From Balanoglossus misakiensis (taxonomy: Eukaryota; Hemichordata): a stretch of 64,000 bases of DNA. The translations under genes and the position numbers were made by a program. Every line of letters starts with the position of its first letter. Position 1 is the first letter of the stretch. The notes under the pieces are model-generated. The model was not told the origin of the DNA, ran no database searches, and worked only from the letters and a program-made list of their open reading frames with translations. Location: the NCBI GenBank assembly GCA_040954595.2, contig CM082583.2, positions 5,022,001 to 5,086,000 of the forward strand, in the 5' to 3' direction. Of the stretch, positions 26,881 through 39,119 are shown one piece after another.

Positions 26881-27048
26881 TACAGTCAACCCCCTCTATA
26901 TAGTGGCCAGTCAAGGGAGTTTCCTAAACGGGCCTTTATATAGAGGTCAATTAACGCACATGTGAATTGCACAGGGACTGTAACAAAGTGGCCATTATGT
27001 AGAGGTGATTGCTATATAGGGGTGGCCACTAACTGGGGTTTGACTGTA
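26881..27048. mobile_element. Short inverted-repeat MITE in the first donor-proximal intron
   Basis: The left end TACAGTCAACCCC and the right end GGGGTTTGACTGTA are reverse complements apart from one extra base. A TA at each edge fits a TA target duplication. The interior carries repeated CTATATAG/TATATAGAGG and GTGGCCA words on both strands, so much of the 168 bp is palindromic. It lies 34 bp after the splice donor of exon A. It has no coding capacity and is non-autonomous. Confidence 0.75.
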
Positions 27049-30000
27049 CATGTACATGTACCTGCTCAACAACCCTCTCACACATACACACACAACTTAC
27101 ACAACAGCTCTGGTGCGATCAATCATTTTCGACAGAAAATTACCGGCCCATAGCACGAGTTCTGTCTGTCCTTAACATGGACGCCATCATCAATTACTGA
27201 AATGATGAGTGTTGACAATGACTATATCGGATGCGATACAGTCTCACAGCCTTACGGGCCGGTACAGGCGGACATGTAATCACCCTTGGATGCATACGTG
27301 GACATACCATCAAATATGATTGCACCATCACTCACTGTACACGAATTCCATTGAGTAGCTTCCAGAACGGAAACACTTCACATTGTTAGAGTAAATTAGA
27401 TCTGCAGTCTGCCTGGTTTCTCTGTGTTCGGTCCCTGCAAAGATGTCCATAACTTGAACGTAATCATGAAAATTTTATGTCGTTAATAAATAAAGCTGTA
27501 CAAAGGATAATTAACAGAACAAAAAGTTGATGGCGTCTGTGCTATAAGGCTTTGGAAGATAAACAGTTTAGAAACATATTTTCTAAGATTGAAGTGAAAC
27601 CAAGCTAGGTTCTCTAATTCTTTAATAAAAATATTTGAATTTTTAGAAAAATTTACAACAATAAAAAATCCAGTCTGTATCAACCATACCTTTCTCTTGG
27701 TTTGAACAGGCATACATGCATGGGTATGTGATTTTTTTAAAAAAATATGGAGGCTGTATTTGGAGCTGATGAATTCGAGGCAGGAATAGTTTTTATGTTT
27801 GAAATTCTCTGGGATTGAAATCAGCTGAGGAAAATTTCGGTGAAAGTACTGCTGTCCTCTTAGTCAGTCAATGTCACTGGAAGGTTGCATCACAGGGGGA
27901 GGCATATTTTGTCAGATGTAGAGCGTACAGCCAACAAAATTGATCGGGCTATTTCCTGTTCTGTCAGAGACACCATGGAGTTGCCGTCTATTCATCTCGT
28001 GCCCGGGATGGAGCCCTGAGCACTTTACAAAGTTGTGGTTCATTGAACGGTGAAATTTTCTCCCGAATGAAATTCACCCACCCCTTGTAGATCAGTCGAA
28101 CGAAAATAATAGTCCAAACAATTGGGCAGTAACCATGGTGACTTGAAGAATATGAAGTTTTGGCGGATTGTGAGCTGAATCGATCGCTGCCATGAGCAAA
28201 GTTTGTCCAGAGGGCAGAAGTCACCCGCATCTGTTCTCGGAACTGGTTACTGAATAGTGAAATTTTTATCTTTATGATATCAAGTTGAATATTCCGGGAA
28301 TGATGATGACTTCATCGTCTGTTCATTTGAGGGGAAGGAGCAAAATCATTTGAAATAGAATATAGTGTGAAAAAAGTTTAAAATATTAAAAACTTGATTT
28401 CAGAAAAAGTTTATTTTGTGGGTTCACTCCTTCAGACCTGCAGAATTTCCAGCAAATATATTGATATCTACAACAGAACAGTTTTGCTTATGTTTCACTA
28501 TTTTGTAGACAGATTTGCCAACTCTGTCATCACCGTTCTGGGCAGTCACATCAGATGTTATATCCATGCCAACAGTCAATTCCAACATGTACAAACAGTA
28601 TATTTGTTAATACCAATTGGAGGATGTTTCATGTCATCCGGTCAACCGTCGAACAGAAAGTAATCTGTCTGTTTGGAGGATTTCCCCTCCAACCAAAAAG
28701 CCGTTTCCTCTCCGAATCTGTTATCTGTCTCCAAGACTGCACAAGAAATCACAGACAAATTTGGCGCTATCGCAATGTATCGGAAGGCGCTATATGGTAG
28801 ATAACACATATCCACAGATTTCATTAATGAAACAGGTACCTATATTAAAGCCAGCGGACTTCATCTGTGGCTGGCTTGTACAAGGTACACACCAGATTCT
28901 CTTCAAGTGCGATTCTAAATGTTGAAACAATGATACGATCTATCTATCTATATCAGATTGATTGGATTTTTCGGAACTTGCCCAGAGCAAAATATCGGCT
29001 GTCCCAACATTTTGTCCCACAAGCACATCCGTAGAGGTTAAATACGGATTATGTAAGGGGGGAGGGGGTAACTGCCCAAGCAAACTGAGATTGATTGATC
29101 TCAGTGGCCCGGACATCATGTATTCACAGAAGCATGCCTTGTCTGGCAAATGGACCGAGTTCAGCGGGACGACAGGCCCATTAATAGACCCATTCTCTGA
29201 CAGACAAGTTATGAAATAAATCCATCAATCTGAATACTTGGAGAATAACGTGCAACTGAGAAGCGATAAATTGAATTTTTTTTCTGATGACTATTAACCA
29301 CTGAACGTAATGATAAGGCAATACAGACAAGCTTTGGTGTCCTCCCATTTTCAATGGATTTTTATTGTGTGACTTGTTGAAGTGGGTGAAATGCTGTTTA
29401 TATTTCATTTGATGGTGTAATTGATTTCTTTTTATTGAATTTGGATTTTTATTGCATCATCCAGTTTCATCATTTTCAGATATCATAATTTGAACAATGC
29501 CCCGTGATTAGACAGTTTATTTGGCCTGTCAAAGTTTATGAGGCCCCGAGATCTCACAGCTATCAGTTTCAGACTGAGAATGGTTCCCTGTCATTGTGTC
29601 CAACTGATTCTCTCAGTTCTGTCCCCCGTTATTAGAAATGGACCTGTCCTTGTATATAGACCCTTGGAAGGGCTTCTCAAAGTTTGCTGCTTCAGGGGGG
29701 GGGGGGGTCAAGTTGATGTAATCCAGCTCTTTGTGAAAAGTGTCATGCTTTTTATTATTTCATTGAAAAGTATACTGTACTCTTAATTAAGAGAAAAATC
29801 ATATCATATTCAGTGCATGGTACCCCAGAAATATTGGCGCATTGATAGTTACATGTATGGCAAACTTTTAAATTTAAACAAGAGAAAACAGAACTGCTAA
29901 TAACAAGGTAAAAAGTGTTGGGTCGAAAATATAAGACAGTTAAACTGGATGGGTCACTCCATTGAAAATTTTATTCAAAAGGCATTTCAATGATCTTAAT

Positions 30001-31339
30001 GGAACTTGCTTACTGGAACACGATTGATTTTCAAACAGATTAGGTCCAGCAGTATCTTATGTGTAATTTTATACAGCTATATTCATATATTCTATGTATT
30101 AATACCCAGTAAGAATCTATACATATAAAGGTACTTATGCATTCAGCATTTGAAAATTTATAAAACAGGTCTCAAGAGGGGAAATATGAAAATGTTGCTT
30201 GAAATAAATTGTTATAACCTTTTTGATCTAGAGATGTACTTTCCAGGTCACAGACTTATAAAAATGAATTTTGATTCGCTGGAGGAGGTTGGGGGGGGGG
30301 ACAGCAAATGATAGCAATTGTCACTTCAGTAGCATTGGATAATCAGGTATTAAATTCAGTTTTAAATGAATGATTACTGAATGATGGGGGCCCATGTGAC
30401 CGTGCATCGGGTCAAAAAGTCATCGCGCGCTCCGAGAGGAAATGATCGGCTCTCATCCCCATTGTGTCGGTTAAAATCAATTAATCTCAATTATGTAATT
30501 AAGAGATTAATAATTCAACTCTATGTCTGTCAAAATTAGTCAAAGTACTGTTTTTTTTTAAAGTTAATCCAAGCTGCCACTAATCATTAACAAATGAATT
30601 GGGAAGAACTTGTGGATCAAATATGATGTCTGTTTTTTTTCTTTTAACATCTGTGGGCCTGTTTAATAATTTTTTTTCAACAATATTTCTTCATTCTGTC
30701 ACTTTGTATTGCACTGTGGTCATTAGATGCCTCAAAATGCTGACAATATTTTATTTGCCGTTATTTTATTCTTCATTTGTTGTTATCAATATCTTCGGGT
30801 ACATTGTACCTACATGTACATAATATACATGTATATCTCTCTATTAAAATAATGCACCATCAAAATGACTAAACTTTAACTTTTTGCATTATTTTCGTGA
30901 TTTTACTTTCAAATGTAGAATGGTCCATTTTCAATGAGCTTAATGATGGGTATTCACAAATGTATTATCAACATCTGATTGTGGTTGTTTTATTCAGCAT
31001 CCCATTGCAAGTGTACACAGCTATTGCGGTATGGTCACATGGGTATTAGAACCTCCACAAATTCAAAATGGCACCCTTTTTGACTGTATGGATAAAGAGA
31101 AGATTGAAGTATTTTATCGGTTAAAATATGCTAAAAGTGGCAGCTATTGGGGCTTTAAAGGCTACATTGTATATCAATCTCTGTGTATGACACAACGTCA
31201 AAATGACTTGCTTTAATGGTAGACAATGGCAGAAGTTCAATAGTGATAGATAGAAGTTGACACTGCTCGGGTGGCAGTGGCAGACAATTTCTGATTCTGA
31301 TTGATTGACTCGGCTGAAGAGGAGCCCTCTTAAACATGT

Positions 31340-32460
31340 TGTCGTCTCGTTATCTTTTACCGATCAGAATTGAGAATTAAGTTGTACACATGTCGGACAT
31401 CAGCGTCTAATACAGCGTTATCGCCTGTGTCTGCATGTGTATAAAATGAGCTTCCCAACTTGTCTATTACATTACCATTTAGCTGCGCGGTCCTTTTCCA
31501 GTCTGTTCAGTATTCCCAGAAGAGCAGCCCTTCCCGAAAAAAGCTGTCAGATGGGCAAGGACGTTTCGGGAAAATCAGTCGCATCTCCGGGAAGAAATTG
31601 ATTCGAGCAAAGCAGTGTATTTTTTTATATATTTAAAGTGTGCCGTCAATTGCCTGCAAATTGCCCCCGACGCAACTGTGAGTGAACTTCATGCTAATAT
31701 TAAACATGGCGAGGTGGTTGGGAATTGATTTCGACAGACTTGTACTAGTCCGAGGCGTATTTGATTCGTCGGGAAATGGACTCACATGATGGGCTGTTGT
31801 TGGATGCAATTTGCGGGCGGTGTGTCATCAGGCTCATTCAATGAATTTCAAATTGCCACGGGCTTTTGTGATGTCGAGAGAGAGAGAGAAAAAAATAGCG
31901 AACGCCAAACCGCGGAGGAGACACAGCCGTTTAAAGGACTTAAGTTATCATCTGCGATGCATTGAAAGAAGCCGTAAACAGGCCCTGTTTAACACCCCCT
32001 TCTTTTTTAATTGGAACCTTTTCCTATGCATTAACAAAAATTAGAACACTCTTGCCGCACGTTGCTGAGGCACATTACAGACGCGACTATCAATACTGGC
32101 AGGAGGACAGAAATAGCTGTAAAAGCAATATAATTCCGCAAAATGAAAGTTGATTAAAATGTTATTTGTGCGAGTCGCTCGGTTTTGACAAGCAATATCT
32201 GGTTTGTCTGTCGGAGGTGTGAAACGACAAGAAGACTGATTTGCCTCTCCGCGAGAATCACTTGGCCCCGTCTGGGGTGCCGTGGATATGAAACACCTCA
32301 GAACGCCGGAGATGTCAAAATCAATAGTGAAATTTGAATGTGTTCTCTTAGAATTCAATTCTGAGAAAAGCAAAGGTGAGCTAATGTGTACACTGCGGGG
32401 CAGAGTGGAGAGAGTGAGAGACGCAGTCAAACGCCATCAAAATTGATGTTATTACCCGAG
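31340..32460. promoter_or_regulatory. Candidate intronic regulatory block
   Basis: Mixed-composition, repeat-poor sequence inside the 8.7-kb intron. It includes ATGCTAAT at 31691-31698, a close match to the POU octamer ATGCWAAT, and several CpG-containing words. Short open frames on both strands show no recognisable family. A regulatory role is only inferred. Confidence 0.2.
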
Positions 32461-33494
32461 TATAAAAGACAACGTGAACTCGTCACCTTCCGCGAATGCG
32501 CGCGGGGTTGACGCGAAGTGCAAAAGGCTGAGTAAGATGTCAAGACCCACTAACAGGCCATTTGACTTGCTTGACTCGTGTCAGTACTGTTTACACCTGT
32601 TGTCCGCCCGTGGTTTCATTACCGTGGCGATATTACGACCGTCGAATTCTCACCTGGGAGCCCGGTTTGACGACCCCCAAGATACGCGACAAAACATATT
32701 ATGGAGAACACTAATGATAACCCGCAACTTAAAGGGAGGGGGGAGTGAGTAAAAACGTCCACTTCCCCAATCCACGCTTGTTTATGACTAAACCAAACCT
32801 GATTACTTTCAGGTCAACTTTATCAATTTATTCTCCTCTTTAATAATCCCTCAGTTAAATTTAATGTATTTTTTCTCAATTGACGGTGGATCTCCAAAAA
32901 TAAATCATGCTGGCTGATGTCGACAAAGGTTGATAAGGAATCACCGTCTTTATTAATCATCTCATTTCGTAGCATTCGCATTGTCTGGGCTACAGACACT
33001 ATATTCCCTCCAGTCGTTCCCGATGTCAGTGGTTATGCAGGAAATAAAATCATTGATGGGACTAACCTGCAGATTTCATTGCATGGATCTTCTCATGTTA
33101 ACATCATGCGGTGGTGGTATTTCAGAATCAGGCCATTTTTACTGGCAATTTCTGGTCAGGATATTAAAGATAAATTTATGACAAAATCAAACAATGTATC
33201 ACACATTATTCTCTCGCTCCTGTTACTTTTTTCAGTTGATGCCAAAATATGGTTAGGCCCTGCTTGCCTCTGTCTTTAATAGACTTTTGTATTTATGGAT
33301 TTATGGAAACTGGGGCTCTCATAAAACCAAGACACTCTTCCGAGTTTTTGTGGTGTGGTGCTGTTTATTTTTCGCTGTGCACTGCTAAAATTGTGCAGTT
33401 TTTTTATGGCTATTTGTGTGTTGCAAAATGTGATGAGCTTTCCTGCTCACAATGAGTAGTACAGCAGAGTCCAACCCTGGCCACTGACAATTAC

Positions 33495-33917
33495 ATTAAG
33501 GATGTACACACAGAACATAAACCGGAAAACTGCGCGCACCCGACTTTTTCCCATAGGATTACATTGATAATCGCTAGAAAACAAACTTCTACTATTGTCT
33601 TTTTCACGAAATCTTACACATAGCTCAGTCCAGCAAATATAAATTCATCAGTCAAATAAAATTGTATGGTCACCGTGCTCTATTTTGAGATACACTTGGC
33701 TAAATATTTTTCCCATAGACAAACCACTAGTGAAAAATGCTGAGTCAGCAGTTTTCTTCTATTATCGACTGAATTCATGGCGCTGTATTTCAAAAACAAG
33801 CGCGTTGACCCCAATATTTTATCACAGATTTTCATTATAAATACACAGGATAATCCAAAAATCCACAATTAAAAGAAATGACAATACTTTCAATTTTGAC
33901 GAACGTACATCCTTAAT
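33495..33917. mobile_element. TTAA-flanked inverted-repeat element
   Basis: The ends ATTAAGGATGTAC (33495-33507) and GTACATCCTTAAT (33905-33917) are perfect 13-bp inverted repeats. Both contain TTAA at the outer side, the target site duplicated by piggyBac-type transposons, leaving GGATGTAC as the element's own end. The 423-bp element has no transposase frame and is non-autonomous. It carries a perfect TGCTGAGTCAGCA palindrome at 33738-33750. Assignment to piggyBac-like MITEs rests on the TTAA alone and is tentative. Confidence 0.65.
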
Positions 33918-34839
33918 AGGGGATTCTGACCGAAGCACAGAGGTGGAGGGTTAACTTTTCCATCATATTCTTGTCACATGCACACACCCCAGGGCGTCCT
34001 GTGGTTTGTACCCTATTGGTTTTTCATTTGCACCTTTGTGGGCAAATGCTGAGGGGCTTTTATTCAATCAAGCTCGTCCGACGAGAACAAAACAGAGCAT
34101 TCGGCCACTGAAGTGTGTGACAGGTCAAAGTTCACGTGACCCTAATGATGTCGTTTTAAATATAGGAATCTGTTGACATACAAGTCTTGTCAACTGCATG
34201 TATCTTTTTTCAATATGATTGTGTTTTGATCTCTCTTGAGTGAGTGATGCAGTCTAAGTTTCTAGATCTTTACAAACTTCTATTTCCTAATCTTACAAGT
34301 CCCCCTAGAAACTGTTTTAGGTTCATTTTCTCAGACATTTTTTTTTGCTAATTCATCAAAGTATTCCTACATTTGAAAAAGTACACATTATCACTCCATA
34401 ACATGTAACCTTTTTCTTACAAATTACAGTGTAAAACAAAACCTACTAAATGTGTGAAGAATATAAAAAACTCAAGGGATGAATTCACACATTTTCATTT
34501 CAAATTTTTTACCAGTAGCATGAAAGAGGACGAAGGGAAGAAAATGAAACTGTATTTGTAAAAAAAATGAAAGAAAAATTGAACTTTTAAATGCAAAAAA
34601 AAAACACACATGAAAACTGATACTCTTACGTGTATGTTTCTCACGAGACTACATGTATGATTGACATGCATCGCGCACGACGAAATCTTCTCATGAATCA
34701 ATTCAATTACCCGTCAAGTGATTTGAACTTCTCTGGTACGAACAGTAGAATATGTTCTGTCATTTCGCACCTGGGAAGCTCTCCATTATCCGTCCTACAG
34801 GTGCCCGGGCATAAGCCTTAACTAATAAATTTGACCCGT

Positions 34840-35170
34840 AATAAACTCAGTTCAAATGTGGGCCGCCACCCCCGGAGTCTATAAAGTACCCTCGTGTTAT
34901 CCTCCGCGGTTGCCACCTTTGATTAGGCTAAATACCAAGGGTGACGTCCGCGACAATTAAAATAGAATATAGGTGTTAATTACGTTTAGATATTAGATGC
35001 CAAACGACTGTCCCGGGTCTCGGTGGAGCAGAAAACTGTTTCAGCTCGAGTGAGTCCCACTCAAATTTCTCCCCCGTTGGCTGCCACGTTTAATTGCTTA
35101 TCTTTCTCTCTATAATCACATTACACTTTTATTCTCATTTCATTACAAGTTTATGGACATTTAATGTCTG
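34840..35170. promoter_or_regulatory. Candidate intronic block with TCF-type motifs
   Basis: This block has GCCGCCA at 34862-34868, which matches the helper-site consensus recognised by the C-clamp of invertebrate TCF. It also has CCTTTGAT at 34916-34923, the TCF HMG-site core. The surrounding sequence is repeat-poor and contains CpG. The function is inferred, since short motifs can occur by chance. Confidence 0.2.
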
Positions 35171-35535
35171 GCCAACTTTCTCTTTGCTATCTGGTGTGTT
35201 GTACATTCAGTGCCAGTCTGTATTTTAAAGGGGCAGGTACATAGCCCAGGGCGTTTATACAGGGGCGAACAATAGGCCCTTTGTCTGTAGCCTGAAATTG
35301 TTTGTACTTCGTCTTTTAAGCTTGTTCTTTTCACCTGTGTAACAGATGTCTTTGCCGAAATGAACTGTCGTTATCCAGGAAGTACAAGTACACTCAGAGC
35401 AGAACAAATTTACTCGCCCTTTACAAAAAAAACCACATATCTATACATCAAAAAGCTTCTGTTCCCGAGCCACCTATACTTAATCAGCCACTAACTTTTT
35501 TTCTTTTTTTCTATCATCTTCTTTTCCTTTCTTAG

Positions 35536-35703
35536 TCGACGGACAACTGTACATGTGGGGTAAGAACAATCATGTCTTACGCCCCGAGAAACTGGCCTCC
35601 AACAACAAAGTCTATCAACCGATACATGTGAGCACAGGTGGTCGCGGATACAGTCAGCTGGCCTGTGGTTCCTGGCATGTCATAGCTGTTGCAGGAGAGC
35701 CAG
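35536..35703 (+). CDS. RCC1-repeat protein, internal exon B (last recognised blade)
   Basis: This exon encodes the next RCC1 blade. The split codon plus the exon give VDGQLYMWGKNN at the start and YSQLACGSWHVIAVAGEP at the end. DGQLYMWG and ACGSWHVIAV are the canonical start and end strands of an RCC1 repeat. The central GQLG loop is degenerate, with NNHVLRPEKL in its place, as often occurs in divergent or final blades. A long T/C-rich tract with TTAG precedes the exon, and a GTAGGT donor follows at 35704. It is again a symmetric 1-1 exon of almost the same length as exon A (168 against 165 bp), so exons and blades coincide. Sequence after this blade is no longer RCC1-like, suggesting that it is the C-terminal end of the propeller. 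Confidence 0.88.
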
Positions 35704-38700
35704 GTAGGTTTTTACCCTGCGTAGTATAAAGGTATACGGTCACCTCCAATTTGAATACGCCCATATATGGCTGAAATGGTGTAATTGAGTGTACTAAAGA
35801 ACATATAGTGGCGCTTTTTTTTCGCGTGTGACACCCGCTTGAAAATCTGTGATTAGCTAGATCTCAATTTGCCAATATAGTAACTGTAGCTTAATTTGCA
35901 TATTAGGTGACCATATACCTTTAACGTCAAGTTGACATCACTGTAATACTCAAAATATTTTTTTTCTCTGCCTGAAATGTGTACTCTCATCAGGAAATAT
36001 AGTTGTGCATGCTTGAAATAGATGTTGAATGGCTTTTTTTTATGAGAGACTAAAGAGTAGCTATTGCTGATCACCGAAGGCAAGTCGCGGTGTCGCCATG
36101 GATGATATTATTGAAACTCTTTTTTTCTCCGAAAAAAAACTGCTGTTTATACAAAGTAGTGATTTATGAGTGAATTCCAAAGCAGCATGAATCGTTTTAT
36201 GATGGGGAATGCAGGGCTTGATCGCCTAATGGCAGTCTTCAGGAGGAATAGACTGCATTCTCCCGCCTCAAATCAGGTGCTTTTGACAATATTGATGAAG
36301 CACCACTTCCTGGGATTCCCGCTCGTAAAAGTGCTGCGACCCGTTTTTTTAAAGAGAGAAGAGTCCATTAGGAGCGACTGTCTCCCAGAAGATGGTCGGG
36401 ATAATGTCCGCAGAAAGGTGGACCGCATGCCGGGGCGAAAATGAGACAACGGCGCTCGCACGCGCGTCGGTATTTAAAAACCAAAAAACCCGGGGATGCC
36501 GAGACCTTTGTAACATGCTCAATCAACAAAACATTCAGTTTTTATTGTGCCTGCGTTATTGTGACAGTGAAGTCGTTGCACATACATGTAGCAGGCCTAG
36601 TTGGTGCTGCCCTAGTGAAGCGCGTTTATATCCACAGCAGCGAATAATGCGTGTCAAGACAACTTCAGAGTTTAGTTAACCATGGTGAAGAGGAAAAAAA
36701 CATAACCATGGTGTAATCAAAACCCGCCATCGCAGTGTTTCCAAGCTGCGCTTAGAGATGTGTCTACAGGTTTTTTTCTTTCTTGATCTGATGAAATGAA
36801 TTCAGAGTTTGGGGATAAAGAATTGGTAAATATCAAAGAGGAAGGTACATGTCGCCATTTGAAATAAAATGAAAAGGCAACGTCTAGGTCAGACGTTGTC
36901 AATGATATAGTGATTCGATCACAGAGCAGAAGATCTGTCCCCAGTCTGTTCCCTCATTATTAGTGAACATCTGTGTACGTAACAATGTACCGCCATCAAT
37001 TTCCTCGCTAATGTTTCATTCCACAACAAAACAGGCACCTTCCCGCCCATCACTCAAACTAAAACCAATGGCCTTTGTGTGGCAGGCTTAGGCATTCAAT
37101 TTATTTCTATAATTCATTATACTTCTCATGTCCGCGTGAGTTAGTAGGGGTAGTTTGCGGTTGCGCCAGCATGACTTTTAGACCTGGAAGTGCGTTCAGG
37201 TACATCCAGAGTGTGAAGTCTCACCTAGGTGGCCTTATAGTGGTCAAACGTGGGTCTTCTTTGCCCTGTGGGGTCATGCTTGTGTTAACGTTGGGAACAG
37301 CAGACTGCCTAGCTTGTTAATGACTCGAACTTGCCTTCAATGCGTGAACGAATTTCGAATGGGATGGAAGTTTCAGATACACCAAAAAAAAAAACTTACG
37401 ACAGCTTGTGTATTAATTCAGTCGCTCTTTTGAAATGAGAAAAGTAATCCTGTTCATCGGTAACAGACAAAGGACGACTTGAGCCAGTTGGGATCTGCGT
37501 GTGCGTGTATCCTCATCTAAAGGTGGTCAGATTGAACTAGTTGAAAAAGCAGAGACAGAAATTGTCTGCCTCCTCAGAGGGATGGTTGTGTTCTCCTCTG
37601 CGGGATGCTTTGGGAGATAACCTATTTTCTTTAAAACCGAGTGTGTGAAAGGACCAACACCCAGTGGACTGAGCTGAGCGATGAACCTGTAAATCCAGTC
37701 TGACAGATTGCCTAGCTCGGCCTGGCTGAGTTTTTTGTGTACTCCTGTCCATATCCTCATCGTAACACAAGTGATATAACGCATTCATAGCTTATATATT
37801 TTTTAATTATTTTCCCTTAATATGATTTCATTTGTAGTTTCTGATCAGAAACGTGCAGCTTAATTAGTCGGTGTGGATTTTATTTGCGGTATGTGTTAAA
37901 AGTGGCATAGCTGGTTTTTTTGCCAACTGTCAGCAGTTCCATGGATGTGCACTGCATGTTTGTCTATAGCCGCTGCTCACCGCATAGGTTTGATGACAAT
38001 ACTTGATCACACCGCATTGTATTTCATTGTGGTTAACCGTCGCACTGATCTCCTATTAATCAGTTTTCCGCTAAAGCCCTCCTTCAGGCTCTGCATCCCC
38101 CCACCACACAATGCCCTATTCTGTCGCACAAAGCGCATCTTTGTTCTCCCCACACACTTCCCCCATATTCATCATAGCATGTGTTCTACAGAGTTATTAC
38201 ACACCGCGTTGTTGTGCCCGGACAATAAGTTTATAGATTCCAACTGTGCGAGCCTATAATGCATTGACGTGTGGAGGTGGAAATCCTAATAAATTGGAAT
38301 GTTATGTTACCCAAACACCTTGCAACATTTGGTCGGGTGCTTAATCAAGCTCGAGATCTGCCCTCATTTGACACCTATGAAATATAGGCGACATCGGATA
38401 TTAAGAGGCATCAGTTTTCAGTTGTTTTGTTCATGTGTGAAGCAGTCATATGTGATCAGTGAATGATCATGAGAGCATGGTCATCCTGAAGTGTACATGT
38501 AATGACGTTTTAACGAGTCTCCACTTGGTGGTACAGACATCAGTCAGCACAGACAGCAAATGCAGAAGGGTGCATGTGTGCGAAAATTGCTGTGAAAAAA
38601 ATGTCCATCCTCTGGTGGAGTTTTGCATAATAGGCAATTTCTAACCACTGGGCATCAAAAACAATCCGCATTATAGAGTGGTTTAAAAACTGCTTTACAC

Positions 38701-38973
38701 GATACAAGTAGAAAGAGGAACCAATAGAAAATAGAATATAAAATCTGCCACTGTATGAATGAAGGTACTATGTGTACAACACGGCAACCACAAGTGACCT
38801 GCACGCTGTGTGTATACAACTTGTGACAACTAAAAGTGCATGTATGACTATATGCATGCATGTGATTGCACTCGTGAATTGCGAGACACTGCTAATTAAA
38901 CAACATCTCCTTTAAGTACATTATCAACTTGTAAGGGATCTTATGCATGACAAGTGGTGTTTCCCTCCTCCAG
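35704..38973 (+). other. Intron after exon B (3.3 kb)
   Basis: The intron runs from GTAGGT to a CCTCCAG acceptor. It holds a MITE at 35727-35923 and otherwise shows no exon or RNA gene. Open frames on either strand (for example near 36.2-36.7 and 37.9-38.3 kb) show no recognisable family. Confidence 0.75.
35727..35923. mobile_element. MITE with 19-bp terminal inverted repeats
   Basis: The left end TAAAGGTATACGGTCACCT (35727-35745) and the right end (35905-35923) are reverse complements with one mismatch. Similarity continues inward for about ten more bases. The element is 197 bp and has no coding capacity, and no clear target duplication is visible. It starts 24 bp after the splice donor of exon B. 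Its family differs from those at 7.8, 26.9 and 33.5 kb. Confidence 0.75.
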
Positions 38974-39119
38974 TGTGGAAACCCAAAAACGAAGAAACCG
39001 ACGAGGAGATGGTGCCAGACGGAGAGATTCCGGCAGATGACGAGATTTCCAGATCCCGGAAGAAAGTCGTTCTTCAAGGCAACATTGATGTATTCAGTGA
39101 TGAGCAGTCCGACTTAGAG
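38974..39119 (+). CDS. RCC1-repeat protein, exon C (acidic linker)
   Basis: This exon joins exon B in frame: the last G of B plus TG gives Val, followed by WKPKNEETDEEMVPDGEI. It ends NIDVFSDEQSDLE at a GTATTA donor (39120), phase 0. It is strongly acidic, with one basic patch (SRSRKKVV), and has no folded-domain signature. It looks like a flexible linker between propeller and tail. The CCCTCCTCCAG acceptor is good. Intact frame, phase continuity on both sides and continued acidic character into exon D support it. There is no homology evidence, because disordered linkers are poorly conserved. A long acidic region after an RCC1 propeller recalls RPGR-type proteins, but that is only a general resemblance. 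Confidence 0.75.

Larger units (their letters stand above)
26847..35535 (+). other. Intron between the two blade exons (8.7 kb)
   Basis: The intron begins GTAAGC and ends in a long pyrimidine-rich tract with TTAG at 35532-35535. It contains a MITE at 26881-27048, a TTAA-flanked inverted-repeat element at 33495-33917, and CNE-like blocks near 31.3-32.5 and 34.85-35.17 kb. I saw no further exon, and the reading frame joins perfectly across it, so an intervening constitutive exon is unlikely. Confidence 0.75.
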
